Part shown: piece after piece, positions 53,127-61,461 of the stretch
Layout: each line of letters begins with the position of its first letter
Numbering within the stretch: position 1 is the first letter of the stretch
From: Streptomyces sp. S4.7
Lineage (GTDB): Bacteria > Actinomycetota > Actinomycetes > Streptomycetales > Streptomycetaceae
Assembly: GCF_010384365.1 (NCBI RefSeq)
Contig: NZ_CP048397.1
Location: 1,984,001 to 2,048,000, forward strand
Length of the DNA: 64,000 nt
Direction of reading: 5' to 3'
Notes under the pieces: model-generated
Told to the model about the DNA's origin: nothing
What the model saw: only the letters and a program-made list of their open reading frames with translations
Database searches by the model: none
Translations under genes and position numbers: made by a program

Positions 53127-53591
53127 ATGACGACTGTCGACCTCACCACGATGTCCGGCCTGGAACTGCTGCGCTGGGCGGCCGGGCAGCCCACGGACCG
53201 CCCCTCCGTCGGACGGCTCCTCGGCATGACCTTCGACGAACTGGACGAGGGCCGTGTCGTCCTGTCGCTCAGCACCAAGCCCGACTTCGCCAACCCGCTG
53301 GGCTCGGTGCACGGCGGCATCGCGGCGACGCTGCTCGACTCCGCGCTGGGCTGCGCGGTGCACACGACACTGCCGGCGGGCGTCGGTTTCACCACGCTGG
53401 AGCTGAAGGTGAACTACATCCGCACCGTCGCCGTGGACGCGGGACGGCTCACGGCGGTGGGCACGACGATCCACGTCGGAAGGCGGACGGCGACGGCGGA
53501 GGGCCGGGTCACGGACGAACGCGGCAAACCGATCGCCCACGCGACGACGACCTGCATGATCCTGCGCCCCGAAGGCCACCCCACGGCCTAG
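53127..53591 (+). CDS. PaaI family hotdog-fold thioesterase
   Basis: This 154-residue protein has the hotdog fold with the catalytic region NPLGSVHGGIAATLLDSALGCAVHT and ELKVNYIRTVAVDAGRLTAVGTTIHVGRRTATAEG. Members hydrolyse phenylacetyl- or other acyl-CoA thioesters. The ATG is at 53127. Its TAG stop lies in CTAG (53588-53591), which is also the end of a type A repeat. Confidence 0.9.
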   Translation: MTTVDLTTMSGLELLRWAAGQPTDRPSVGRLLGMTFDELDEGRVVLSLSTKPDFANPLGSVHGGIAATLLDSALGCAVHTTLPAGVGFTTLELKVNYIRTVAVDAGRLTAVGTTIHVGRRTATAEGRVTDERGKPIAHATTTCMILRPEGHPTA

Positions 53592-53815
53592 GTGATATCC
53601 GGAAAGTCCCGCCTGGCCCGCGACGCCCGGCACGGCACCTCTCCCCCGTGCCCCCCGAGAGGGGCACCGAAGGTGCCCCTGCGTTGTCGGAGTCGGCCGA
53701 GTGCGGCCGGTCCATCCACCACACCGATCTTCCGCCCTGCGATGCACCGCGCCGGCCGCCGCCGGGCCCCGCCCCGCGGGCGGACGGCGCTACATCCCGG
53801 ACACGCCTCGGCGGG
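53588..53815 (-). repeat. CTAG-ended type A repeat, copy 3 (reversed)
   Basis: Read on the minus strand it is closely similar to the repeat at 21866. Its left-hand end here carries a degenerate terminal repeat next to CTAG, and the other end is ACATCCCGGACAC (53792-53804). It begins exactly at the TAG stop of the thioesterase gene, with a GTGCCCC hairpin inside. Confidence 0.8.
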
Positions 53816-53860
53816 TGTCCGTCCGATCCGGCCGACCCGCAAGTCCGGGCCCGGCCCGGC

Positions 53861-54038
53861 CAGGACCTGTCTTCGAACTGGCGCCGTCCGCCCGCGGGGC
53901 GGGGCTCACGGCGTCCGGCGTGTGATCGCAAGACGGCGGATCGCATCCGTACCGGGCGTACTCGGGCGAGTCCGACAACGCAGCGGGCGTGCGTGCCAGA
54001 CGCCGTGAGCCAGACGCCAGTGTGAAGACAGGACCTAG
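53861..54038 (+). repeat. CTAG-ended type B repeat, copy 1
   Basis: This 178-base repeat is bounded by CCTGTCTTC...CTGGCG and CGCCAG...GAAGACAGG terminal inverted repeats and ends in CTAG (54035-54038), where the IS701-type element begins. It shares TCCGCCCGCGGGGCGGGGC and GTACTCGGGCGAGTCCGACAACGC with copy 2 at 56973 and, more distantly, with the type A repeats. Confidence 0.78.
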
Positions 54039-55480
54039 TAGTGCTTGGTCATGTTGGTGCGGGGTCTGGCATGTCGCGGTGACAGGTGGGGCAGGCGCCG
54101 GTCCAGGTCGCGAGGAGTCTCTGCAGCTCGCGGACGACTCGGTAGAGGCTCAGGCCGACGCCGTCTCTTTTGGGGATCTGTTCAGTCGCTGCAGGGTGCA
54201 GAAGGCGTGGGCGACCGAGACGAGGGTGACGTGGTGGTGCCAGCCTGGCCAGGTCCGGCCCTCGAAGTGGGACAGGCCCAGGGCCTGTTTCATCTCGCGG
54301 TAGTCGTTCTCGATGCGCCAGCGGAGCTTCGCGGTGCGCACGAGGACGGGCAGCGGGGTGGTTGCGGGCAGGTTGGAGAGCCAGAACTGCACGGGCTCGT
54401 CCTGGTCGGCGGGCCATTCGGCCAGCAGCCAGCGGACCGGAAGCTCGGCGGTGGCCGCGGCCTTGCGGATCTCGCGTCCGGCGGGCCGGATCCGCAGGGC
54501 CACGAAGCGCGAGTACATGCGCTTGAATCCGCTGCGGCCGCTGCCCGGCCGTGATCCCTCCCTCCACTGCACCGGCCGCGCGGAGGATTTGCCGGCCGCG
54601 ATGACCAGGCTCTTCACTCGCTGGGCCGGCTCGGGGTAGGAAGGAACCGGATGTGGGCCGCGGCCGGAGTAGGCCGGGGTGCACGGTTGTGCGTCCTCGG
54701 GTTGCGCGGTGGTCGTGGTCGAGATGCCCACCACGTAGTCGAGACCGCGTTCTTCCAGGCCGAGCCGGAAGGCTGCGGTGTCCCCGTAGCCGCCGTCGGC
54801 GATGACCTGGGGCACCTCGATGCCCCAGGACCGCGTCTCGTCGATCATGTCGAGGGCCAGCTGCCACTTCTCGACATGCCCCACCTGGGCAGGGATGGCG
54901 CACTTGTCACGGCGGGCCACTTTGGCCCGGTCGGCCTTGGGCGAGGCGGGATCCCAGCTCCCGGGCAGGAACAGACGCCAGTTCACCGCCGCGGAGGCTC
55001 CGTTGGAGGCCAGGTGGAGCGAGACTCCGGCCTGGCAGTTGGTGACCTTGCCCGCGGTGCCGGTGTACTGCCGGGTCACGCACGCCGACGCGTCCCCGTC
55101 CTTGAGGAACCCGGTGTCATCGATGACCAACGAGGTGGGTTTGATGACCGGCTGCATGCGCCAGGCCAGGCGGGCCCGCACATGCGCCGCATCCCACGGG
55201 CTGGAGGTGACGAAGTGGGCCAGGGCCTGCCGGTTCCCGTCCTCGCCCAGGCGGGCGGCCATCGGCTCCACCGACTTGCGCCCGCCGTCCAGCAGCAGGC
55301 CCCGCAGATAGACCCCGCCCCACCGACGCTGATCCGCCCGCGCGAACGGCTCGAACATCTCCGCCGCGAAGTCCTCCAGATCACACCGGACCGCAGCCAA
55401 TTCCTCACTCAGCACACACGGTCAACGACACGACCGATCAAGAAGACACGCCATCACAAACCACACATGACCAAGCCCTA
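54039..55480 (-). mobile_element. IS701-family insertion sequence, complete
   Basis: The 1442-base element has near-perfect terminal inverted repeats TAGTGCTTGGTCATGT and, at the other end, TAGGGCTTGGTCATGT, flanked on both sides by CTAG (54035-54038 and 55481-55484), the usual four-base target duplication of IS701-type elements. It carries one intact transposase gene. The right CTAG supplies the TAG stop of the HxlR gene. Confidence 0.92.
54150..55415 (-). CDS. IS701 family DDE transposase
   Basis: This 421-residue transposase has the IS701/DDE_5 pattern: SLVIDDTGFLKDGDASACVTRQY with the first catalytic Asp pair, a second Asp in EVPQVIADGGYGDTAAFR, and the Glu in LRWRIENDYREMKQALGLSHFEGRTWPGWHHH. 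The frame is intact, so the element may still be active. The ATG at 55415 gives MLSEELAAVRCDLEDFAAEMF. Confidence 0.93.
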   Translation of the reverse strand: MLSEELAAVRCDLEDFAAEMFEPFARADQRRWGGVYLRGLLLDGGRKSVEPMAARLGEDGNRQALAHFVTSSPWDAAHVRARLAWRMQPVIKPTSLVIDDTGFLKDGDASACVTRQYTGTAGKVTNCQAGVSLHLASNGASAAVNWRLFLPGSWDPASPKADRAKVARRDKCAIPAQVGHVEKWQLALDMIDETRSWGIEVPQVIADGGYGDTAAFRLGLEERGLDYVVGISTTTTAQPEDAQPCTPAYSGRGPHPVPSYPEPAQRVKSLVIAAGKSSARPVQWREGSRPGSGRSGFKRMYSRFVALRIRPAGREIRKAAATAELPVRWLLAEWPADQDEPVQFWLSNLPATTPLPVLVRTAKLRWRIENDYREMKQALGLSHFEGRTWPGWHHHVTLVSVAHAFCTLQRLNRSPKETASA

Positions 55481-55975
55481 CTAGGAGCCGACGCGCCCCG
55501 CCCGTGAGATCTCGCGGGGGCCAGCCCCGTGCTCGGGCCGCAGCGTCGGCCGTACGTCTCGCGGGTCGATCGTCTCGCCGCAGTCGGGGCAGGCCAGTTC
55601 GGGCGTCATCGTGTGCCCGCACGGCTCGTGGCGCAGCCGTACGGGCGGACCGTCGTCGCCCGCCATCCACCGGTCGCCCCACGCGAGGAGCGACACGATC
55701 ACGGGATACAGGCCGACGCCCTTCTCCGTGAGCCGGTACTCGTACCGCTCCGGCCGCTCCTGATACCGCACCCGCCGCAGCACCCCGTGTTCCACGAGCG
55801 TGGTCAGCCGCTCGGTGAGCAGGGGCCGTGACGCGCCCGTGTTCGCCCGGAAGTCCTCGAACCGCCTCACGCCGAGGAACGCGTCACGCAGCACGAGCAG
55901 CGTCCAGCGGTCCCCCACCACCGACAGCGCCCGCGCGACCGAGCAGTCGACCTCACCGATCTCGTTCCACCGCAT
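55481..55975 (-). CDS. HxlR family regulator with C-terminal zinc-binding tail
   Basis: This 164-residue regulator has the HxlR winged helix (VDCSVARALSVVGDRWTLLVLRDAFLGVRRFEDFRANTGASRPLLTERLTTLVEHGVL). A C-terminal CGHTMTPELACPDCGETI segment with four ligands (C/H) may bind zinc. The stop TAG lies within the CTAG target of the IS701 element. The ATG at 55975 gives MRWNEIGEVDC, the normal beginning; a longer frame is unlikely. It is divergent from the gene at 56110, a candidate target. Confidence 0.85.
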   Translation of the reverse strand: MRWNEIGEVDCSVARALSVVGDRWTLLVLRDAFLGVRRFEDFRANTGASRPLLTERLTTLVEHGVLRRVRYQERPERYEYRLTEKGVGLYPVIVSLLAWGDRWMAGDDGPPVRLRHEPCGHTMTPELACPDCGETIDPRDVRPTLRPEHGAGPREISRAGRVGS

Positions 55976-56109
55976 GCGTTCGAGTGTAGGAGCCCGGCGC
56001 AGACCGGGGCCCGGCCGCGCGACCTGCCGGGACCCGGCAACCGCCGCCCGCACAACATGGCCGACCCCTGGCCTGACGGGAGAGGCCCCGGACCGCCCAT
56101 GCTGCCCGC

Positions 56110-56976
56110 ATGGTCCATCTCAAGTACACCGTGGCCGTCGAATCGGTTCCACGACGGTGGTTCGAGCAGGCGGTCGTCACGCTGTACGACCTGGTGGCGG
56201 AGACCCGTACCGAGGACGGCCGGCTGCTCCTCGCGGACGGCCGCGAAGTACCGGACGTCCGGCTGGTGCGGGGCGATCATCTGCGCCCGGGCGCGGTGTA
56301 CGAGGTGGACGACGACGCCCATGTGCGGGTGGAGGAGTGGGACCGGCGTTCGGCGGTGCGCGTCGCCCAGCACGTCACCGACGGCGCGGTGACGGCGGAG
56401 ATCGAAGCGCTGCTGAAGGGCGTCGAACGCCCCCGGGAGGCCGAATTGCGCGGCTCGCTGAGTTCGGGCGGGACAAGCGGGACGAGCGGACCGACAGGGA
56501 CGAACCGATGGGCCTCACTGCAACGCGCCACCGGCACTTCGCACATCCGGCTGGACGACTGGTGGGACGCGGCGTCCCAGGAGTGGCCGCCGCAGGGTTC
56601 CGGCAAGGAACGGGCCGTAAACCGGCCGGCCTCCCCCTCCGCGCCCGCGCCGCTCGAAGCACGGCTCGACCACCGCCTTGGCCGGGTGACCGTGCGAGCC
56701 AGGCCCGGCCAACTGCCGGACGGCCGCTGGGCGATCCGCGTCTCACTGACCGCGCGGGGCCGCTCCCTGCTGCGTCCGTTGACGGCCGTGGCACTGCTCG
56801 TCACCGCCCGCGCCCTGCGCCGCCACTTCACCCGCACCCTGGACACGACGGCCGCCCGCTGGAACGACGTCGTCCCCGGCCTCGTGTCCCAGGAGATGCC
56901 GCACCTGCGCGAACGGATCCTCACGACGGCACTGGAGACACCGGAGACCAAGGCCGTCCCGCGAGACGCGCTCTAG
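56110..56976 (+). CDS. Conserved hypothetical protein, 288 aa
   Basis: I do not recognise a family. The N-terminal 110 residues form an alpha/beta-like domain (MVHLKYTVAVESVPRRWFEQAVVTLYDLVAE, REVPDVRLVRGDHL), then a Gly/Ser/Thr linker, and a C-terminal region with a possible amphipathic or membrane helix (LLRPLTAVALLVTARAL) ending in helices. There is no signal peptide. It is divergent from the HxlR regulator and may be its target. The TAG stop lies in CTAG at the start of a type B repeat. Confidence 0.65.
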   Translation: MVHLKYTVAVESVPRRWFEQAVVTLYDLVAETRTEDGRLLLADGREVPDVRLVRGDHLRPGAVYEVDDDAHVRVEEWDRRSAVRVAQHVTDGAVTAEIEALLKGVERPREAELRGSLSSGGTSGTSGPTGTNRWASLQRATGTSHIRLDDWWDAASQEWPPQGSGKERAVNRPASPSAPAPLEARLDHRLGRVTVRARPGQLPDGRWAIRVSLTARGRSLLRPLTAVALLVTARALRRHFTRTLDTTAARWNDVVPGLVSQEMPHLRERILTTALETPETKAVPRDAL

Positions 56977-57118
56977 GTTCTGTCTTCGAACTGGCGTCGT
57001 CCGCCCGCAGGGCGGGGCTCACGGCGTCCGGTGCGTGCGATCGCAAGACGGAGGATCGCATCCGTACCAGGCGTACTCGGGCGAGTCCGACAACGCGGCG
57101 GGCGTGCGTGCCACCTAG
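56973..57118 (+). repeat. CTAG-ended type B repeat, copy 2, right end shortened
   Basis: It begins CTAGGTTCTGTCTTCGAACTGGCG, as in type B, and keeps the internal GCGGGGCTCACGGCGTCCG and AGTCCGACAACGCGGCGGGCGTGCGTGCC. It lacks the last ~35 bases including the right terminal repeat and ends in CTAG. CTAGGTTCT occurs at both ends (56973-56981 and 57115-57123). It fills the gap between two convergent genes whose TAG stops are at its ends or next to them. Confidence 0.75.
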
Positions 57119-57121
57119 GTT

Positions 57122-58573
57122 CTACGGGCGCACCGCGACGGACCAGCCGGGGTTGTACGTGCCGGGCACCGGGCGCCCCGGCCACTCCCGTGCCCAGCGC
57201 GGCGGATCCGCGCGGCGCAGGATCACCGCGGTAGCGGGCACCGGATCGTCCATACCGGCCGACGCGCAGCCCGCCGTGTACGCGACGGGGATCGCCGAAC
57301 TGTTCCCCTTGATCAGACACGGCGGCCGCACCCCCTCCTCACGCAGTACCGCACTGATCCGCAGCCAGTCGCCGCGCGCCCGTTCCTGGACGCCCACATG
57401 GGTCCGTACCTGCGTGATCTGTACGGCCGCGTGCCCCAGCAGTACGACGGCGAGCCCGACCGCGACCGGGCGCGAGCCACGCGCCCGGTCGGCGACGGCG
57501 AGCAGACCGACGGCCGCGGGCAGCACCAGCAGCGCGTAACCGGGCAGGAGGAAACGGGGCGCCGCGTAGGGGACGAGGAAGAGATACGGCACCGACGCGG
57601 ACGCCGCGACGGCCACCGCGAGCCACATCGGCGCTCTCGGGCACCCGGCACGCCGTGTGGCCCACAGCCCGAGCACGACCAGCAGCGGGAGCAGCAGCCA
57701 CCATTCGACGACCCCGGAGGCGACGGTGTCGCCCGTACAAGGACGACAGAGCAACGGGCCGTCCAACGCGGTGAGATGAGCCTTCAGTGAAGGAACGGGC
57801 CGCATACCGCCCTGGATGTCGCTCGCCTCGGAGAGCCGCCGCACCACACCGCCGAACCGCAGCCACGCCTCCACGACCCACGGCAGCGCGCCCACCCCGA
57901 CGCCCGCCACCACGGCCGCCGGCCGGGACCGGCCGCGCCACGCGGGCACCACAAGGGGCGCGACAAGCAGCGGAAGGGCCACGGCCACACCGTCGTTGGG
58001 CCGCATCAGCGTGACGACGGCCAGCCCGGCGACGATCCCCGCGTACGCACCACGGCCCGGGTCCCGGCGCAGCGAACAGCCGGTGGCGGCGGCAGCGCCC
58101 ATCGCCGTGTAGTGGTTGGGCATGGCGGAGTTGGCGTAGAAGAGGGCGAACCACAGGCTCCCGAACAGCCCCGCGGCCACCCATACGCCCGCGGGACGCC
58201 GCAGCACCCCCAGCCACGGCCGAAACCCCAGATAGAGCGCCCCACCCGCCAGCGTCCCCATCCAGAGCCGCAGAAGCACCACCGAGTCGCTCCACGACGC
58301 GACGGGCACGAGCAACAGCGGCACCCCGCGGGTACGCGGCGCGCTGAACGGCACGGCGGGCCCGTACGGACCGAACCTGCTGGCGTAGACGATCTCGTCC
58401 CACCCGAGAGGCAACCCGATCGGCACGAGCACCCCGGCGACGACCACAAACCCAAGGCACACCCCACCAAGCCCCCACCGCCCGACCCCGACCGTCCTGC
58501 GCCCACCACCCGCCGCGGCACGCGGAACGACACCCCCGACGGACGGCACGACGTCTGTCTCCACGCGCGGCAC
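57122..58573 (-). CDS. GT-C family (GT39-like) membrane glycosyltransferase
   Basis: This 483-residue integral membrane protein has about ten segments and the GT-C Asp-Glu motif near the first extracellular loop (PLGWDEIVYASRFGPYGPAVPF), typical of enzymes that transfer a sugar from a polyprenyl phosphate carrier. The Ala-rich segments and late APRFLLPGYALLVLP agree. The GTG at 58571-58573 is the start. The acceptor and sugar are unknown. The gene stands alone on the minus strand. Confidence 0.8.
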   Translation of the reverse strand: MPRVETDVVPSVGGVVPRAAAGGGRRTVGVGRWGLGGVCLGFVVVAGVLVPIGLPLGWDEIVYASRFGPYGPAVPFSAPRTRGVPLLLVPVASWSDSVVLLRLWMGTLAGGALYLGFRPWLGVLRRPAGVWVAAGLFGSLWFALFYANSAMPNHYTAMGAAAATGCSLRRDPGRGAYAGIVAGLAVVTLMRPNDGVAVALPLLVAPLVVPAWRGRSRPAAVVAGVGVGALPWVVEAWLRFGGVVRRLSEASDIQGGMRPVPSLKAHLTALDGPLLCRPCTGDTVASGVVEWWLLLPLLVVLGLWATRRAGCPRAPMWLAVAVAASASVPYLFLVPYAAPRFLLPGYALLVLPAAVGLLAVADRARGSRPVAVGLAVVLLGHAAVQITQVRTHVGVQERARGDWLRISAVLREEGVRPPCLIKGNSSAIPVAYTAGCASAGMDDPVPATAVILRRADPPRWAREWPGRPVPGTYNPGWSVAVRP

Positions 58574-58783
58574 TCCCCCGCCTCACCCAACGACGCCCCG
58601 CGCCGCCACTGTCCCGCCGCACACCGGGGCCGGTGGTCAACCACCCCTGCGGATCACTCCACATACAACGGCACTTCATCCCAACTCGGCCCATTTCCTG
58701 CCATCCTGTCATCCGGCAGACGAGGGAAGCTGCTGGGCGGGCGCCGAGAAGATGTGGACTCTGGACGGACGGGTCACGAGAAA
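58574..58783. other. Intergenic region between glycosyltransferase gene and tRNA terminator
   Basis: Nothing coding is seen here. It must contain the minus-strand promoter of the glycosyltransferase gene; TTTCCTGCCATCCTGTCATC is AT-richer than its surroundings, but no firm promoter can be given. Confidence 0.35.
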
Positions 58784-58816
58784 CGGCCCCTCGTCCTTTG
58801 ACTGGACGAGAGGCCG
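58784..58816 (-). terminator. Hairpin terminator of tRNA-Val
   Basis: CGGCCCCTCGTCC and GGACGAGAGGCCG pair with one mismatch around a TTTGACT loop, 27 bases downstream of the minus-strand tRNA, and run into TTTCTC. Confidence 0.75.
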
Positions 58817-58843
58817 ATACAGGTCTCACCTGCGGTTTACCAC

Positions 58844-58918
58844 TGGTGGGCGCGGACGGTTTCGAACCGCCGACATTTGCTTTGTAAGAGCAACGCTCTA
58901 CCCCTGAGCTACGCACCC
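58844..58918 (-). tRNA. tRNA-Val: tRNA-Val (anticodon TAC)
   Basis: On the minus strand the sequence starts GGGTGCGTAGCTCAGGGGTA, with an anticodon arm TTGCT-CTTACAA-AGCAA giving anticodon TAC, a GTTCGAAAC T-loop, and an acceptor end CGCGCCCACCA. The acceptor stem GGGTGCG/CGCGCCC pairs with one G-U. The CCA is encoded. This isoacceptor reads GUA and other GUN valine codons, which are rare in such a genome. Confidence 0.96.
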
Positions 58919-59120
58919 GTGGATGAGGCATCAGGGTACATGGCGTACTCCCCCCTCTCACAAACGCCCTTCGCAGGCCGGACGCCCGGTCCCAGCCTGG
59001 CGGGGTGGTGACGGGGGGATATCCCCACCACGGAGACGGTGGCCGACCGGATCGTTCGGGGGCGCCCGGATTCGTACGCTGATAGCACATCAGCAGGACC
59101 AGCCTGGGGGACCGATCACC

Positions 59121-59915
59121 GTGGACACACGCCGCACACAGCACATCCGCCGCAGCCGTCGCGCTCGCACTCTTGTCGCCGCCGGAGGCGCCGCGCTCGC
59201 CGTGGTCGCCGTCAGTGGGTGCGGGAGCGCCGACGCCGACGAGGCGCCGACCGAGAAGCGGTCGTTCGCCTTCAGTGGCAAGACGCTGACCATCGCGTCG
59301 GCGAACTCTTCGATCGATCTGGTGCCGGCCGATGTGAAGGACATCGAGGTGACGCGCCAGGTCGACGGCTGGGTCGTACTCGGTTCGGGCCCCGACCCGG
59401 TCTGGAAGATGGAGGACGACACCCTCACCCTCAAGGTGAAGTGCGAGGCACTGGTGAACAACTGCGAGTCGCGGCACCGGGTGAAGGTCCCGCGCGGGGT
59501 GGCCGTGAAGGTGGAGAACGACAACGGCAGGCTGCGCGCCGACGGCTTCGACACCGCCCTGAACCTCCGCTCCGACAACGGCTCCGTCGACGTACGGAAC
59601 TCCAGCGGCGCGCTCGATCTGTTCAGCGACAACGGCAGGGTGACGACCGAGGGCGTCTCGTCCAGGTCGGTGCACGCCCGGTCCGACAACGGAGCGGTAC
59701 GGCTGGAGCTCACCTCCGTACCCGACAAGGTGGACACCTTCAGTGACAACGGGTCCGTCACGATCGACCTGCCGAAGTCCGGCACCAGCTACGCGGTGAC
59801 CGCCAAGAGCGACAACGGGAGCGTCGATGTGGACGTGCCCACGGACGACGACAGCGCCCACGTGGTGAAGGCCCACAGCGACAACGGCAAAGTCACAGTC
59901 CGAAGCGCGAACTAA
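59121..59915 (+). CDS. DUF4097 family beta-strand-repeat lipoprotein
   Basis: This 264-residue protein has a basic N-terminus and a lipobox (VVAVSGC, Cys near residue 34), followed by a right-handed beta-helix-like domain. The repeat is about 18-20 residues long with a shared S/N-DNG-x-V: ENDNGRL, RSDNGSV, FSDNGRV, RSDNGAV, FSDNGSV, KSDNGSV and HSDNGKV. The pattern is typical of DUF4097/DUF4098. The GTG at 59121 is preceded by GGGGGAC. A role at the cell surface is likely; the function is unknown. Confidence 0.87.
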   Translation: MDTRRTQHIRRSRRARTLVAAGGAALAVVAVSGCGSADADEAPTEKRSFAFSGKTLTIASANSSIDLVPADVKDIEVTRQVDGWVVLGSGPDPVWKMEDDTLTLKVKCEALVNNCESRHRVKVPRGVAVKVENDNGRLRADGFDTALNLRSDNGSVDVRNSSGALDLFSDNGRVTTEGVSSRSVHARSDNGAVRLELTSVPDKVDTFSDNGSVTIDLPKSGTSYAVTAKSDNGSVDVDVPTDDDSAHVVKAHSDNGKVTVRSAN

Positions 59916-59987
59916 CCGACCCGTGTGTTCGTCCCTTCCTGGTGGGAGAATGAACTGGGCAGGGCGTAATCGGCACGGGAGAGGGAT

Positions 59988-61352
59988 GTGACGGCGACAC
60001 ACGCGCAGCCGCACGCACGAGCGAGGGCGGGTGGCGTCCGTGATGTCGTCATCCTGATGCTGCTGCCGGTGCCGTTGATCGCCGCGACCCTGCCCGGGGC
60101 CTTCGCCGGCGGGGGCACACGGCGGTGGTTCGGCGGGCGCGGGGAGAATCAGCGGGCCGATGCGCAGGCCGCCAAGGACGCCGCCGCAGCCGCTTTCTAC
60201 GAGCTGGACACCGCCCAGCGCGATCTGCGCATCTCCATAGAGACGATCACCGCCGTCGACAGCTCGCCGGGCGCACGGCGGGCCGTGGACGAGTTCGCCG
60301 CGCTGGGACGGCGGATCGACGAGGCCAGCAGCGGCTACATCAGCGCCGTCGACGCGCACGACCTCGACCGGGACGATCTCGAACCGTCCGTGGCCTCCAC
60401 GGCCCGTACGGCGCTGACCAGGGCCAAGGACGAGCTCGTCCGGGTCAAGGGTGAGCTCGACCGCTTCGAGCGCGGGCTCGGCCCGCTGCTGGACAAGGCG
60501 GAGACACAGCTCGCACGGCTGGCGCCCGCCGTGGAGCGGGCGCGGCAGACCCTGCTCGCCGCGAGCAACGCCCTCGACGCGGTGCGCGGCACCGGGCTGC
60601 GGGCCGACGACCTCGCGGCGCGGCTCGCGACGCTCGGCCCGGAGCTGACCAAGCTCAATCAGGGCGCGGGCCAGCACGGCGTGGCCGAGACCATTCAGCG
60701 CGCCGACCGGGTGCTGCGGGACGCCGAGGCCGTACGGGCCGAGGCCGAGCGGCTGCCCGAGCGCGCGGCGGAGATCGACCGGCGGCTGGTGTCGCTGCGT
60801 ACGCGCGCCCAGGCCCTGACCACGCGCTCCGGCACCGTGGAGCCCGTGCTGAGCGAGCTGCGGCGCCGCTTCAGCGCCGCCTGCTGGCAGGATCTCCAGC
60901 CCGTGGCCGGTCAGGCGGCGACCTCCGTGCACCAGGCGGAGGAGAAGCTGAAGGAGGCCGCCAAGGCGCGCGAGGAGCAGCGCTGGCCGGACGCGACGGC
61001 TCTGCTCAGCACGGTCCGCGCGCTGCTGAACTCCACCGACGAGGCCGTCTCGGCCGCCGGTGACCGGCTTCAGCGGCTCAATGCCGTCTCGAAGGACCCG
61101 CAGCAGGAGATCGACCGGACGCGGTTCGCCGTGCGGGACGCCCAGCGGCTGGCGATGGCGGGCCGCAACACGCCCGAGCCCCGGCACGCGCGCCCGCTGG
61201 ACGACGCCGTGGCACGGCTGGACCGCGCCGTGGCCGGGCTGGAGGGCCGGCATCCCGACTGGTGGCACTTCCTGACGGAGACCGAAGCGGTGCGCAACAC
61301 GGTGACCCGCGTGGTCGGCGAGATCCGCGACGAGCGGGGCGCCGGGGCCTGA
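59988..61352 (+). CDS. Coiled-coil protein with N-terminal hydrophobic segment, 454 aa
   Basis: The first 45 residues contain a hydrophobic segment (VVILMLLPVPLIAATLPGAFAGG), so the protein is probably membrane-attached. The remaining 400 residues are almost wholly helical with many Ala, Arg, Glu and Leu residues and heptad-like spacing (LTRAKDELVRVKGELDRFERGLGPLLDKAETQLARLAPAVERA). No enzyme motif is seen. It may be a cytoskeletal or scaffold-like protein, but I cannot name a family. The start is the GTG at 59988. Confidence 0.75.
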   Translation: MTATHAQPHARARAGGVRDVVILMLLPVPLIAATLPGAFAGGGTRRWFGGRGENQRADAQAAKDAAAAAFYELDTAQRDLRISIETITAVDSSPGARRAVDEFAALGRRIDEASSGYISAVDAHDLDRDDLEPSVASTARTALTRAKDELVRVKGELDRFERGLGPLLDKAETQLARLAPAVERARQTLLAASNALDAVRGTGLRADDLAARLATLGPELTKLNQGAGQHGVAETIQRADRVLRDAEAVRAEAERLPERAAEIDRRLVSLRTRAQALTTRSGTVEPVLSELRRRFSAACWQDLQPVAGQAATSVHQAEEKLKEAAKAREEQRWPDATALLSTVRALLNSTDEAVSAAGDRLQRLNAVSKDPQQEIDRTRFAVRDAQRLAMAGRNTPEPRHARPLDDAVARLDRAVAGLEGRHPDWWHFLTETEAVRNTVTRVVGEIRDERGAGA

Positions 61353-61461
61353 CCGGCTCCGAACCCCCACACCTTGCCCGATTTGTCCCCTGGTCGTGCC
61401 GGACGGATCCTTGAGGTACGCAGAGAGCGCACAGGTGTGCACCGGCTGAAGGGGGCCGCTC

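Noticed and set aside
58844-58918. tRNA-Val as an attachment site of an integrated element
   Set aside because: No integrase and no repeated tRNA 3' end is seen nearby; flanking genes are ordinary.
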